A stretch of DNA of 64,000 nt. Origin: Altericroceibacterium spongiae. GTDB taxonomy: Bacteria; Pseudomonadota; Alphaproteobacteria; Sphingomonadales; Sphingomonadaceae. Below, in pieces: positions 35,984-44,365 of this stretch. Each line of letters opens with the position of its first letter. Position 1 is the stretch's first letter. The notes beneath the pieces were generated by a model. The model was not told the origin of the DNA. It did not search any database and was given only the letters and a program-made list of their open reading frames with translations. The position numbers and the translations under genes were made by a program. Location of the stretch: assembly GCF_003610805.1 (NCBI RefSeq), contig NZ_RAPF01000001.1, positions 1 through 64,000 on the forward strand, given 5' to 3'.

Positions 35984-37630
35984 TCAATTTTGCTGCTTAA
36001 CCCGATTTGCCTTGAGCGCAAAGCACGCTATGGCGCCCCCGACGCGCCCGTAGCTCAGCTGGATAGAGCACGAGACTTCTAATCTTGAGGCCACAGGTTC
36101 GAATCCTGTCGGGCGCACCATATCCTTTTTTGGGCCAGAAATTGCGCCTAATGCCTTGAATGGCAAGGATATTTCAGGGGTTTGAAAGCCCTCAAAACGG
36201 TCGAATACGATCCTCCCTCCAAAGACCAGTTTGAGCATGGCACGGCGGTCTTCCAACCGACCACTTTCCCAAAGATTCCAAGGGTTTGCCAAAAATTTGA
36301 GAGCGGTTTGAAAACTTGATTGGTAGTCGCGAGCCGGAGTGCCGCATTTGGCAATCTTTTCGGTCAGAATCAGCTTTTGCCGTTCCAGTTCTTCGACCCT
36401 CTTTTCATAGGCTTTGACGATTGTGCTGCTGTCGGCCTCTACGAGACGGTCCACGACCTGCGAAAGCTTCCGCTCGATACGACCGATTTCCAGACGCATC
36501 TGCGTCATCTTTTCGCGGCCTGAATCCACTCGCTTTTGCCAGAAATCCCGAAAGGCCTCGTTCGCCAGTTGGAACAGCGAGGGGGCGGGTTTGAGTGATT
36601 GCACAAGGTTGTGCAGGGCATCCTCAACCTTGTCCCGCGCAATAGATTTGCCGTTGCCCTCGCAGCCCCGCTGGCGGCACAGATAATAGGGATAGATCGC
36701 ACTACGCCCTTTAGACCATGCGGCGGTCATGGGATGACCGCAATCGGCGCAGCAGACGACACCGCGCAGCGGGAAATCCTCGTTGATATCCTTGCGGGTC
36801 GGCGCACGGACCTTACCAGCCAGCCGATCTTGGATGATGCCAAAATCTTCGAGGGAAATCAGGCCTTCGTGCTGGGCTTTGCGAAGCGGCACGTCCCAGC
36901 GCTGAACTTCGATATAGCCAGCATAGAGGGGCTGGGTCAGGAGCTGACCGATGCTTTCATACGTCACCAGCCCGTGTTTGTTTGTCGGGAAGGGGGGACT
37001 GGCCTCAAGGAAACGCTTGACCTCACCTTGCGACGCAAAGCGCCCCGAGGCGAAACCTTCGAGGGCTTCCCGAACGATGGAGGCAAGCGGTTCGTTACGG
37101 ACGAGAACCTTCCCGCCGCCCGACTGGCGTTCATAGCGATAGCCCCAAGGCGCTTGGAACACCCAATAGCCACCCATGACGCGGGCACGCATACGGTCCT
37201 TGGTCTGTTCGGCATTTTTACGGCGATGCTCGCCCGCAAATGCCGCTTCGATGATCTCAAGGATATCGTCGTCGGGATCGTCGGCGTAAACCCGCTTGGG
37301 GGACACCAGTTTGCCGCCAGCCTTCGCCACGGCATCGCGGATAGCGTAGTGTGTGCGCAGCGACCGAGCGAGGCGGTTGAGATCGTCAACAATGACGATG
37401 GTTTGCTTCCTGCGGCTTTTCAGGAAGGCGAGCAAATCCTTGATACCCGCACGATTGGCTGATTTGCCCGAATAATCGTCACAAAAGACCTCGACCACAT
37501 GATAGCCCATGCGGTCGGCGTATTCGCGGCAGATGGTTTCTTGGGAGCTGAGGCCGTTGCCCTCAATCTCCTGTTTCTTGGTGGACACGCGGGCATAAAT
37601 GACCGCCTCTTTTTCTCTTATCGGTGTCAT
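35984..37630 (-). CDS. Large serine recombinase (integrase) reading through the tRNA
   Basis: A 548-residue site-specific recombinase. The resolvase domain starts IYARVSTKKQ with catalytic Ser16. A recombinase domain follows, with a zinc ribbon CCADCGHPM...CRQRGC around 297-330 and a coiled coil around 375-435. The natural protein should end near the tRNA border. In this integrated state the frame continues with MVRPTGFEPVASRLEV, which is the antisense translation of tRNA-Arg, and stops at 35984 within four bases of the yhhQ frame. It presumably integrates and excises the island. Confidence 0.92.
   Translation of the reverse strand: MTPIREKEAVIYARVSTKKQEIEGNGLSSQETICREYADRMGYHVVEVFCDDYSGKSANRAGIKDLLAFLKSRRKQTIVIVDDLNRLARSLRTHYAIRDAVAKAGGKLVSPKRVYADDPDDDILEIIEAAFAGEHRRKNAEQTKDRMRARVMGGYWVFQAPWGYRYERQSGGGKVLVRNEPLASIVREALEGFASGRFASQGEVKRFLEASPPFPTNKHGLVTYESIGQLLTQPLYAGYIEVQRWDVPLRKAQHEGLISLEDFGIIQDRLAGKVRAPTRKDINEDFPLRGVVCCADCGHPMTAAWSKGRSAIYPYYLCRQRGCEGNGKSIARDKVEDALHNLVQSLKPAPSLFQLANEAFRDFWQKRVDSGREKMTQMRLEIGRIERKLSQVVDRLVEADSSTIVKAYEKRVEELERQKLILTEKIAKCGTPARDYQSSFQTALKFLANPWNLWESGRLEDRRAMLKLVFGGRIVFDRFEGFQTPEISLPFKALGAISGPKKDMVRPTGFEPVASRLEVSCSIQLSYGRVGGAIACFALKANRVKQQN
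36007..36034 (+). promoter_or_regulatory. Candidate sigma-70 promoter of tRNA-Arg
   Basis: TTGCCT, 16 bases, then TATGGC, with the tRNA beginning nine bases downstream. Spacing is good; the -10 is imperfect. Confidence 0.4.
36044..36120 (+). tRNA. tRNA-Arg (anticodon TCT); insertion site of the island
   Basis: Cloverleaf with acceptor GCGCCCG/CGGGCGC, D arm TAGCTCAGCTGGATAGAGC, anticodon stem CGAGA/TCTTG enclosing CTTCTAA (TCT), variable loop AGGCC, T arm ACAGG TTCGAAT CCTGT, and encoded CCA. A run of six T follows as terminator. The recombinase gene of the island begins to read antisense immediately at its 3' end. Confidence 0.97.
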
Positions 37631-37645
37631 GTCGTAACCTTGCCC

Positions 37646-37936
37646 TCACGGGCTGTTGGGGCTGTTGCTCGCGCCCCCGTCATCGGGGTCAATGCTCTCG
37701 TCGCTTTGGAACAAACCAAGAATAGCATCATCCGGATTGTTTTGAAAATGGCTGTTTTCCCGAGCATCGAGAATAAATTGCTCGGACGTTTCGCCAAAAG
37801 CCGCATCGACGAAATGCGCCATGATTTGCGCGACGATCCCGATGAGTTCGTCTTTCTCGTGATCGGGAATATCAATATCCGCAACGCACTTGCGATATCG
37901 TTCCATCTGTTCCGGCGTGAGCAGTGACACCCGCAT
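37646..37936 (-). CDS. Hypothetical protein upstream of the recombinase
   Basis: A 96-residue acidic protein (LTPEQMERYRKCVADIDIPD at the start; DESIDPDDGG near the end). It ends 15 bases before the recombinase start, so they form one transcript. The helical, acidic character would suit a small regulator or accessory factor of the recombinase, such as a directionality factor, but such factors are normally basic, so this is open. Family not recognised. Confidence 0.65.
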   Translation of the reverse strand: MRVSLLTPEQMERYRKCVADIDIPDHEKDELIGIVAQIMAHFVDAAFGETSEQFILDARENSHFQNNPDDAILGLFQSDESIDPDDGGASNSPNSP

Positions 37937-38204
37937 GTCCCCTTCCTGCCGCGTGAAGCAGCAGTTGATTCAACCAAGACGCGGGGATTGAGATATGCCG
38001 ATTGCTGGCTGTCTCTGGGGGAAACGTCACGTTCCTCCCGCGCCGACCGCAGCAATCCTCACTATCAAGATTTCAGTTTACCGCAGGAAGTTGAGGAAAT
38101 GCAAACTTTTGAAAATATTGAATATTAGTAGATTCTGATAAGAATGAGCGGGATAGCCCGTTTGCGCGCCCATATCGAAGTTGAGAATTCCCGAGGTTCG
38201 GCGG

Positions 38205-39728
38205 TCAGAACGCGCCTTGGTGAAGCTGGCGCACATCGCCGATCTGCACTTTCCACGGATCGACTGCATAGAATGGCAGGCGGTCGCACACCACCAGTTG
38301 CGGCAGGCCCGCAACCTTGATGATTTGCCGTCCCGCGCCGATGCCGCGAATGTCTTCGGCCTGCAAAACAGGACGGCGGCTCTCGCCGCGATTGATTCCT
38401 GCGCTCTCAACCGCACCGCCGCCAATATTCTGACCACGGGTGACAATGGTGCGGTTGCCCGACCAGCGTTCCACATCACGCATCATGGACGGGTCTTCGA
38501 TCCCCGTCATATTGAGGATCGAGGCCTGATCCTCGATCTCCTTCACCGCGTCCTGTGACCAGCGCCCCTCCATCGAGAAGCGGCCTTGCGCGAAGAACCA
38601 GAGCTGAATGCCCTTGCCGCGATAGAGGCGCAGCGCCTTCAAAATCGCGGGCGCAGGCGGAAGCTGCGGGAATTCATCGAGCAGGAAACAGGTCCGCACG
38701 CCGCCCCGCTCGCGGGCTATCGCCTCTATGGCGTAATTGACGATCAGGCTGACCCAAGGGGCGGCAACCCCGAGCTTGTCGGACGGGGTGATGAGATAGA
38801 CGGTGCATGGCTCATGTTTCAGCCGCCCGAAGTCAAAATCATGCGCGGAAGTTGCACGATCCAGCGTTTTCCCGACCTCGAACGCCGCAAGGGCTTCGAT
38901 AGCGTCCGACCTGTAGGCCTCGAATTGCTTTGGCGCATCGGCATAGGTTGCCGCCATTGCGGCGGCCTTACGGGCGATGCCCTCAATGCCGCAACTGGTC
39001 ATAAGCTGAAACTCGCGTTCCAGCTCATCATTGCCCGCGTTCACGAATTTCCACAAACCGCCGAGCGTGCAGTTGGCGGGATCGAAATGCGCGGCATATT
39101 CGGCGCGGATTGAGACAAGCCGCACCGAGCCTTTTCCGACCCAGCCATCCCCTTCACGCGGGTTCATGGGGCGGATGGTCTGGGCGATCTCGTCGGCCTG
39201 CGTGTCGATCTCGCCGCCATCTAGAACAATATCGATCAGCACCTGCAAAGGGTTTATGCGGGTATTGGGGAGACCCAGAAGGTTGAACGGATTGAGGTAG
39301 ATGCAAGGGGAGCCAAGCCCGTCCCCGCGATGCTCGCGGGACGCAAAGCAGTTCTCACCATCCTTCACGTCCACGACGATCAGGCTGCGATCACGGATAT
39401 GGGCGAGATTGGGTAGAACCAGATCTCGCCCTTTGCCCGAGCCTGTGCGGGCGTAGGTCAGGAGATGACCGTCGCCGCTGAAAAACAGCATCCGCCCTTG
39501 CTGCGCACCGAGAAACAAGCCGCTGGTCTCAAGGAGACCGGCGGCTTTCAGATCATCGAGGGTGGCAAGACGTCCATCGCCGAGCTGCCCGCTTGGGGCA
39601 GCAATAGTCATCAGATATTGCTGCCACGCGGCGCGCTCGCGGGCTTCCTCTTCGCGCTGCGCCCGATCCATCTCCCGCGTCATGGAAAAGAGACGCGGGA
39701 GGAACGCTGCCATCTGTTCGATCCGCAT
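38205..39728 (-). CDS. VirD4/TraG-type conjugative coupling ATPase
   Basis: About 507 residues. Walker A lies in TYARTGSGKGRD (about 91-102), followed by VVDVKDGENC; Walker B is CFLLDEFPQLPP. The C-terminus (RPVLQAEDIRGIGAGRQIIKV and VCDRLPFYAVDPWKV) is typical of TraG-like proteins. Coupling proteins bring the relaxase-DNA complex to the secretion channel. Unlike classical VirD4 there are no N-terminal transmembrane helices; the adjacent gene just upstream encodes a single-pass protein that could supply an anchor. The ATG at 39728 is four bases after that gene's stop; 39758 is an alternative. Confidence 0.9.
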   Translation of the reverse strand: MRIEQMAAFLPRLFSMTREMDRAQREEEARERAAWQQYLMTIAAPSGQLGDGRLATLDDLKAAGLLETSGLFLGAQQGRMLFFSGDGHLLTYARTGSGKGRDLVLPNLAHIRDRSLIVVDVKDGENCFASREHRGDGLGSPCIYLNPFNLLGLPNTRINPLQVLIDIVLDGGEIDTQADEIAQTIRPMNPREGDGWVGKGSVRLVSIRAEYAAHFDPANCTLGGLWKFVNAGNDELEREFQLMTSCGIEGIARKAAAMAATYADAPKQFEAYRSDAIEALAAFEVGKTLDRATSAHDFDFGRLKHEPCTVYLITPSDKLGVAAPWVSLIVNYAIEAIARERGGVRTCFLLDEFPQLPPAPAILKALRLYRGKGIQLWFFAQGRFSMEGRWSQDAVKEIEDQASILNMTGIEDPSMMRDVERWSGNRTIVTRGQNIGGGAVESAGINRGESRRPVLQAEDIRGIGAGRQIIKVAGLPQLVVCDRLPFYAVDPWKVQIGDVRQLHQGAF

Positions 39729-39732
39729 GGGA

Positions 39733-40506
39733 TTATTCGCCTCCCTCGCTATGCGCATCGCGGCTGATCTCGGGAAGGTCGGGAAAGCTGATCGGTGCCA
39801 TCCTGTCGATATCGGCCTGAACCGCGCTCGGCGGCGGCAATCCCGTGTCCCATCCCTCGACCGAGACGGTTACGCCATTCTGGACCGCCGAGGTCAGTTC
39901 CTGTTGAAGCTGACCGCCCACTTGGTCGGCATAGGCAAGCGCATCATCACCGCCGCCGGGTTCGATGACATTCGCAACCCGCCCCCACAGGCGCGCCAGA
40001 TTGATGACCAGCGCATCGGTGCCCTGCTGCTGGCGGGCGATTTCGGTGCGCTGATGCACATAGTCCTGTTGGAGCTGCGCGGTGGTCTGCGCATAAATTC
40101 GGGTGCGATCATAGGCGGCCTGATAGTTGGTCAGGATGCCTTGGGCCGCTGCGCGATATTGCTCTTGCTGCTGCGCAACACTCACCTTGACCTCTTCGGC
40201 CCAATCGAGAAACGCAGCCTGTGTTTCAAGATCATGCGCCTTGATCTCCGCCGCATAGCGCCCGCCATATGAGCCCGTGATGGTTGAGGGGCGATAATCG
40301 GGCGGCGCGAACATCTCCGCGCCATAAAGCGCAGCGCCGCACAGGATGATGCCGAAGAACATGCCAGCGCCAGCAGAAATCCGCTTCTTCTGTGGCGGCA
40401 TCACTATCTGAAACGGCTGACCTGCCGCTTGTGGCGGGAGGGTCGCCATCCCGCCTTGCTGGGGCGCTTCGCCCCCATAGTCTATGGAATATTGAGGATT
40501 GCTCAT
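39733..40506 (-). CDS. Single-pass membrane protein with coiled coil, mobilization accessory
   Basis: A 257-residue protein. It has a proline/glutamine-rich cytoplasmic start (PQQGGMATLPPQAAGQP), one transmembrane helix at about 43-62 (ISAGAGMFFGIILCGAALYG), a glutamine-rich coiled coil around 85-165, and a C-terminal periplasmic tail. It is directly upstream of and cotranscribed with the coupling-protein gene. I do not recognise a family. It may anchor or regulate the soluble coupling protein; this is inference from order and topology. Confidence 0.7.
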   Translation of the reverse strand: MSNPQYSIDYGGEAPQQGGMATLPPQAAGQPFQIVMPPQKKRISAGAGMFFGIILCGAALYGAEMFAPPDYRPSTITGSYGGRYAAEIKAHDLETQAAFLDWAEEVKVSVAQQQEQYRAAAQGILTNYQAAYDRTRIYAQTTAQLQQDYVHQRTEIARQQQGTDALVINLARLWGRVANVIEPGGGDDALAYADQVGGQLQQELTSAVQNGVTVSVEGWDTGLPPPSAVQADIDRMAPISFPDLPEISRDAHSEGGE

Positions 40507-40592
40507 GGCAAAAGCTCCTGTCTGGTGGTTCTCACCAGACAGGAGCCGGATTTAGAGAGGCAGCGTGGGGGAAACCCCACACCACCGATCAT

Positions 40593-41027
40593 TCATGCGA
40601 TGACCCGCGCCGCGACCGTGGGGTGACGGATCGCCAGCGCCAGATAGAGAAGTTCCAGACGCGGCAGGGTGCGCTTTTGCGGGGCTTGCTTGGGCTGATA
40701 CACCGCAAATCTCAGGAAGCCGCCAAGCCACGAGTTGCTTGGGTCTTCGTCGGTTCGCAAGATCGTATCGACGCAGATTCCAAGCTGGTCGATCCTGCGC
40801 CCATTGGTATCGAGAACAATGCCCTCATACTCCCAGACGATATCGGAGAGCAGATCGGCAAAGCCACGACGACTGCATGGCAGCAGCGCACGATAGGCTA
40901 TCGCCAGTCGATAGATGGCTGCCTTGGTCAGCAGCCTTTGGGGTGGAGGAAGGCGGACGATCCCCTCAAGGTCGTTATCGTTCGCGGCGAGCGCGTGGAG
41001 CGTTTCGGGAGACAGCCAGTCCGTCAC
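40593..41027 (-). CDS. Hypothetical plasmid-type protein, 144 residues
   Basis: The GTG at 41027 is chosen over the ATG at 41114 because GGGAGGG lies six bases before it and the upstream small gene's stop overlaps it (GTGA). The protein begins VTDWLSPETLHALAANDNDL and contains FADLLSDIVWEYEG and LPRLELLYLALAIRHP. Helical, soluble, no recognised family. It sits in the leftward mobilization string of the island. Confidence 0.65.
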   Translation of the reverse strand: MTDWLSPETLHALAANDNDLEGIVRLPPPQRLLTKAAIYRLAIAYRALLPCSRRGFADLLSDIVWEYEGIVLDTNGRRIDQLGICVDTILRTDEDPSNSWLGGFLRFAVYQPKQAPQKRTLPRLELLYLALAIRHPTVAARVIA

Positions 41028-41206
41028 GTTCGTCCCTCCCTTTGCCAAGGGCAGGCCACGCAGCGCGACCAGTATTTCCACGCCCAATGGGCGCAGGAAG
41101 GAATGTTCCCGCAAGCCGGAAGGTCATTGTCATTCTGTGCCAGATAAACCCGCCGATCAGCGGTCAACACTCCGCGCCGAAGGGCGCGTCCATCACGCAT
41201 AGCCAT
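41024..41206 (-). CDS. Small cysteine-rich protein, 60 residues
   Basis: An ATG at 41206 follows GGGAG with an eight-base spacer. The C-terminal half has four cysteines and several tryptophans (ACGNIPSCAHWAWKYWSRC, then VACPW), resembling a small zinc-binding or disulfide module. The stop overlaps the next start (GTGA), which supports translation. No recognised family. The overlap of this frame with a longer alternative start of the next gene keeps confidence moderate. Confidence 0.5.
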   Translation of the reverse strand: MAMRDGRALRRGVLTADRRVYLAQNDNDLPACGNIPSCAHWAWKYWSRCVACPWQREGRT

Positions 41207-41224
41207 CGCTTCACTCCCGTATCA

Positions 41225-41270
41225 CCCGCGAAAAGCGGGATTGCGAGACGCTTCACCCGTTGAAGCGTCT
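41225..41270. repeat. Two adjacent perfect hairpins upstream of the small cysteine-rich gene
   Basis: CCCGC GAAAA GCGGG at 41225-41239, then AGACGCTTCA CCCGT TGAAGCGTCT at 41246-41270, a perfect 10-bp stem. They lie between two gene groups on the minus strand without a T-run. They could be a terminator or processing site, an operator, or part of a transfer origin. Confidence 0.5.
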
Positions 41271-41358
41271 GAGCGAGGGATGGCCACCTCTCAGAACAAG
41301 GTTATGCGTGATTCGAAACGTACCGTCAACAAAAAACGGATACGTAAAACGATTAGCG

Positions 41359-42099
41359 TTACGCTTTCATTCCCCTGCGGTTGAGCGCACCAACCACGCG
41401 ATGAACTTCATCGCGCTTGTAATAACCCCACTCCAGAAATTCGTCGTTCAAATCAGCAAGGCTTTTTATCGTCATATCGTCAGGCAGATCGTTATTGCGC
41501 TGCCAATTTGACAGCGCATTGTAGGCTGGCGTGTCATTGTCCTTAAGCACCTGTTTGGTCAGTTTGTCGTCTGCCAACCATTCGCCCCACACTTCGCGCA
41601 AGAAAGGGATAATCTCGTCCTTGCGGGGCTGATACTTCCGGGTTGGGACAGAAGGAGTCTCGGCGGCGCGAGCGCGGTTGAAATGCGACTTGAGGAACTT
41701 ACCTAATTCATCGACTAGTGAGTCATCGTAAAGAGCATTCCCGCCCACGTTGGCGGCAATTTCCTGCATAAAATCTATAAATTCATTTTCGTTTTCAAAA
41801 TTCATCTCAGTCTTTTTGGGTTCGGGTTTTCTCCTTCTTACTGGCCCGCGCATCATTGCCTGATGTGTGTCCATGAGGGTCAATCGCGCACCAGTCTTTT
41901 GCGCTTTCTTACTCAGCGCCGCCTTCGCTCGATCCAAAATTGGGTCTGATGAGATATCGACCTCAGCAGGGCCAATTCTCCCGCCACTCAGGGTCCTATC
42001 CAAAAGGTCCTCGTCGAGTTTAGGAAGTGGGGCGTCGTCTCTCTTGTCTCGACTCTCAGTTCCCTTGCCGTGCTTCTGTTTTACCATTGGATATACCAT
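41359..42099 (-). CDS. Hypothetical protein, 246 residues
   Basis: The N-terminal 90 residues are basic and low in structure (VKQKHGKGTESRDKRDDAP, RRRKPEPKK). The C-terminal part is helical, with DEIIPFLREVWGEWLADDKLTKQVLKD followed by ALSNWQRNNDLPDDMTIKSLAD, which looks like a small DNA-binding or helical bundle domain. The basic tail and island position fit a DNA-associated role in transfer or maintenance, but no family is recognised. ATG at 42099, with another at 42087. Confidence 0.6.
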   Translation of the reverse strand: MVYPMVKQKHGKGTESRDKRDDAPLPKLDEDLLDRTLSGGRIGPAEVDISSDPILDRAKAALSKKAQKTGARLTLMDTHQAMMRGPVRRRKPEPKKTEMNFENENEFIDFMQEIAANVGGNALYDDSLVDELGKFLKSHFNRARAAETPSVPTRKYQPRKDEIIPFLREVWGEWLADDKLTKQVLKDNDTPAYNALSNWQRNNDLPDDMTIKSLADLNDEFLEWGYYKRDEVHRVVGALNRRGMKA

Positions 42100-42270
42100 T
42101 CACATAAACCGACTTCCGAAGTTCGTATTATGTTCTTATGCAAATTGCAAGCATTTTCGCTGTGTGCATGATGCAGCGCCACTGGCGGGGCGCTTTCTAT
42201 ACGAGTTGGTGGTGACAAAAAATGCGGGGGGCTGTCCCCAGCGCCCCGCACCACCGTTGATCCACTCCGT

Positions 42271-43410
42271 TCAGGCTTTTCGAGGTCGCCCGACCCGCCG
42301 TGGCGGGCTTGGAGCGTTGGGCGGACTTGGCTGACTGCCTCCGCCGCCCGAACCTTTGTGCGTGACCATCACGAACCCCAGCAGGATTCCGCCAAGCGGG
42401 ATCAGCTCGATACATGCGCCAATCGCAATCGCCGCGATTGTCGCTTCGGGATAGAGCGCGAGATAAGCCATGTTCGACACGACAGGCATGGTCGGGATCG
42501 GCTCTTCCTTGAGAGCTGCGATATCATCCAGCCCTTCAGTCAGCTCCTCCGCCATGCCGTCGAAATTATGCGTGATCGCAGCGGCGGCGGACGGCGGCAG
42601 CCCAGCCGCGAGCCAGTCCTTGCGCATCGCGTCCGCGACCGCCTGCATGGCCTCGACAGGGAGCGCGTCATTCACTTCCCGCGTCAGTCGCGTGAAGTTT
42701 TCGCCATTCTTGCGCACGGCGACAAGCTTTTCGTGGCGCTCCATGTCGCTGTCGATCACGCGCCGCGTGTCGATCAGCAGACGGTCGATCCTGAAGAAAA
42801 GCCGTTCCAGCTTTGCACGGCTCGCGAAGATCGCGGCCCGCGCATTGGCGCAGCCTTCACTGATATTGGTGAGAGCCGTCGCAACCTGGCCCACATTGCC
42901 GCCTTCGCCGCTATAGACGCCCGTGCCGACCTCTTGGACGCTCATATTGGCAGCAGAGCTTTCGCAATCATTCATCACCGACGAACGGTTGATGAGCGAC
43001 GCGGCGGCACGCTGGCGCGCCTGCGTCGCTTCGGTCTGGGCGGTCAGGGTCGCTTCCATGTGCGCGACTTCGCCCGAAGCCGAGGCGAGAACAGAAGACG
43101 ACGCGATCCCGAGCATGAGCGCGACCGCGAGATAGGCCGCGACGAAAATCCCCATCACCTGATTACGCTTTGCTCGCGGCAGCGTCGGGATGTGTGTGAG
43201 GGCGATGTAGGAGCCGTATGAGAGCCCCGCCGCAATCGCAACCGCCGACATGATCGTCTCCAGCCATGTCAGCAAGGTCATCTCGCCCATCGGAGCAACG
43301 AGGTCTGATATCCAGACCCCCGTGAAGATGCCCGAGAGCACATGGAACAGGATGTTGAGGATCAGGATTTTCCCGACCATCGCGGCAGTCAGTTCGTTGG
43401 TCTTCGGCAT
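42271..43410 (-). CDS. Multi-pass membrane protein of the mobilization region
   Basis: A 379-residue inner-membrane protein. The ATG at 43410 follows AAGGAGG. There are three helices in the first 125 residues, a long soluble part with coiled-coil character (HMEATLTAQTEATQARQRAA and FFRIDRLLIDTRRVIDSDME) to about 315, one more helix near 325-350 (ATIAAIAIGACIELIPLGGI), and a proline/serine tail ending RRVGRPRKA. It heads the leftward string that runs to the coupling protein and recombinase. The function is unknown; a membrane platform for DNA transfer is possible. Confidence 0.65.
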   Translation of the reverse strand: MPKTNELTAAMVGKILILNILFHVLSGIFTGVWISDLVAPMGEMTLLTWLETIMSAVAIAAGLSYGSYIALTHIPTLPRAKRNQVMGIFVAAYLAVALMLGIASSSVLASASGEVAHMEATLTAQTEATQARQRAAASLINRSSVMNDCESSAANMSVQEVGTGVYSGEGGNVGQVATALTNISEGCANARAAIFASRAKLERLFFRIDRLLIDTRRVIDSDMERHEKLVAVRKNGENFTRLTREVNDALPVEAMQAVADAMRKDWLAAGLPPSAAAAITHNFDGMAEELTEGLDDIAALKEEPIPTMPVVSNMAYLALYPEATIAAIAIGACIELIPLGGILLGFVMVTHKGSGGGGSQPSPPNAPSPPRRVGRPRKA

Positions 43411-43796
43411 AGCGCCCTCCTTCTGGGAAGCGCTTTGCGGGTTATTTGCATGAAGTTTGGGGGAAAGTTGCCGCATTGCATCATATCGCGGCTACAGGGT
43501 CACGGCGGGAACGATAGGGCAATTCCATGCCGATACGTTTCGATATGGTGCGTGTCGGTATATGGGCGCGTGGCGAGGGCTGGGCCTCCCAAGGCTGGTT
43601 TTGGGCCAATTTTATGCGTTAGCACGTTCCGCAAGATGTGCGTTTGTATTACAAAATCCTTCGCCTTCAGCTCCGGTTTTGCCAAACGCTCATCTTGGCA
43701 AGGGGCACCCGCTGCGCGTTCCCCGTTGCATCCCCTCCGGCCAAATGGCGCTTGCACGTAACCAATCCAGCCTGACGACGGGTCAGACAGGATAGG

Positions 43797-44060
43797 TGCG
43801 TTTCAGCGCCATCGGGGAGACTTCGGCTCTCCCCGCCAGGCATACGAACGTATGCCTTCCCCCCATCGATAAGGGGCGTGCCTGCCCCTTTAAACCCAGC
43901 CGCCTCCAGCGCGGCGAAGGAGCATTTCATAGCTCCCCTCGACCCCATCGACCATTTCATGGAGACCAACCGTTCGCCGTTTGGATACCGCCACGGGATC
44001 GCCCGTGGATGCGACCGAAAGGGGCTAGCGCCGCCCCTCTGGACACCAGCTATTAGTCAG
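43797..44060. promoter_or_regulatory. Divergent intergenic region with five hairpins and a leader-family motif
   Basis: The 750-base gap between the leftward membrane-protein gene and the rightward Phd/R-M operon contains stems at 43813-43835 (CGGGGAGA/TCTCCCCG), 43839-43856 (GGCATACG/CGTATGCC), about 43872-43891 (AAGGGG/CCCCTT), 43991-44008 (CCACGGG/CCCGTGG) and 44020-44036 (GGGGC/GCCCC). At 43882-43902 it has the motif TGCCCCTTTAAACCCAGCC, shared with leaders of other island genes. It must hold promoters for both directions. Open frames here lack support. Confidence 0.55.
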
Positions 44061-44163
44061 ATCACGAACCGCTGCAACGAGGTGAGGATACCTTACATAC
44101 ACACCTTGCATTTGTGGCCATTTTGGCCAAAAATGCCCTTGGGCCGCTTGTTTGGAGAGGCGA

Positions 44164-44355
44164 ATGAAGACGCTTTCAGCGCGGGATGCAAAATATCATT
44201 TCGGGCGCCTGATCGATCTGGCCCGAGCAGAGCCCGTCACTGTCGAAAAGCACGGTCGGCCCGTCGTGGTCGTCCTCTCCGTTGAGGAGTTCGGGCGTCT
44301 TCAGGAAATTGAAATCAACTACGGACGCCGTGGCGCATCCGACGACAACGCATAG
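44164..44355 (+). CDS. Phd/YefM-type antitoxin without a toxin gene
   Basis: A 63-residue protein (MKTLSARDAKYHFGRLIDLA then EPVTVEKHGRPVVVVLSVEEF) that is a clear Phd/YefM fold: N-terminal DNA-binding part and a short C-terminal tail. GGAGAGGCGA precedes the ATG. No RelE, ParE, Doc or other toxin follows. Instead the stop is 10 bases from the type III methyltransferase start. It most likely works as the transcriptional regulator of the restriction operon, in the way controller proteins delay restriction in other systems. It could alternatively neutralise a toxin encoded elsewhere. Confidence 0.85.
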   Translation: MKTLSARDAKYHFGRLIDLARAEPVTVEKHGRPVVVVLSVEEFGRLQEIEINYGRRGASDDNA

Positions 44356-44365
44356 GACAGGCAGC

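Noticed and set aside
43878-44285. Open frame through the hairpin region before the Phd gene
   Set aside because: No ATG with a ribosome site, unlikely composition, and it overlaps the better-supported Phd gene in another frame.
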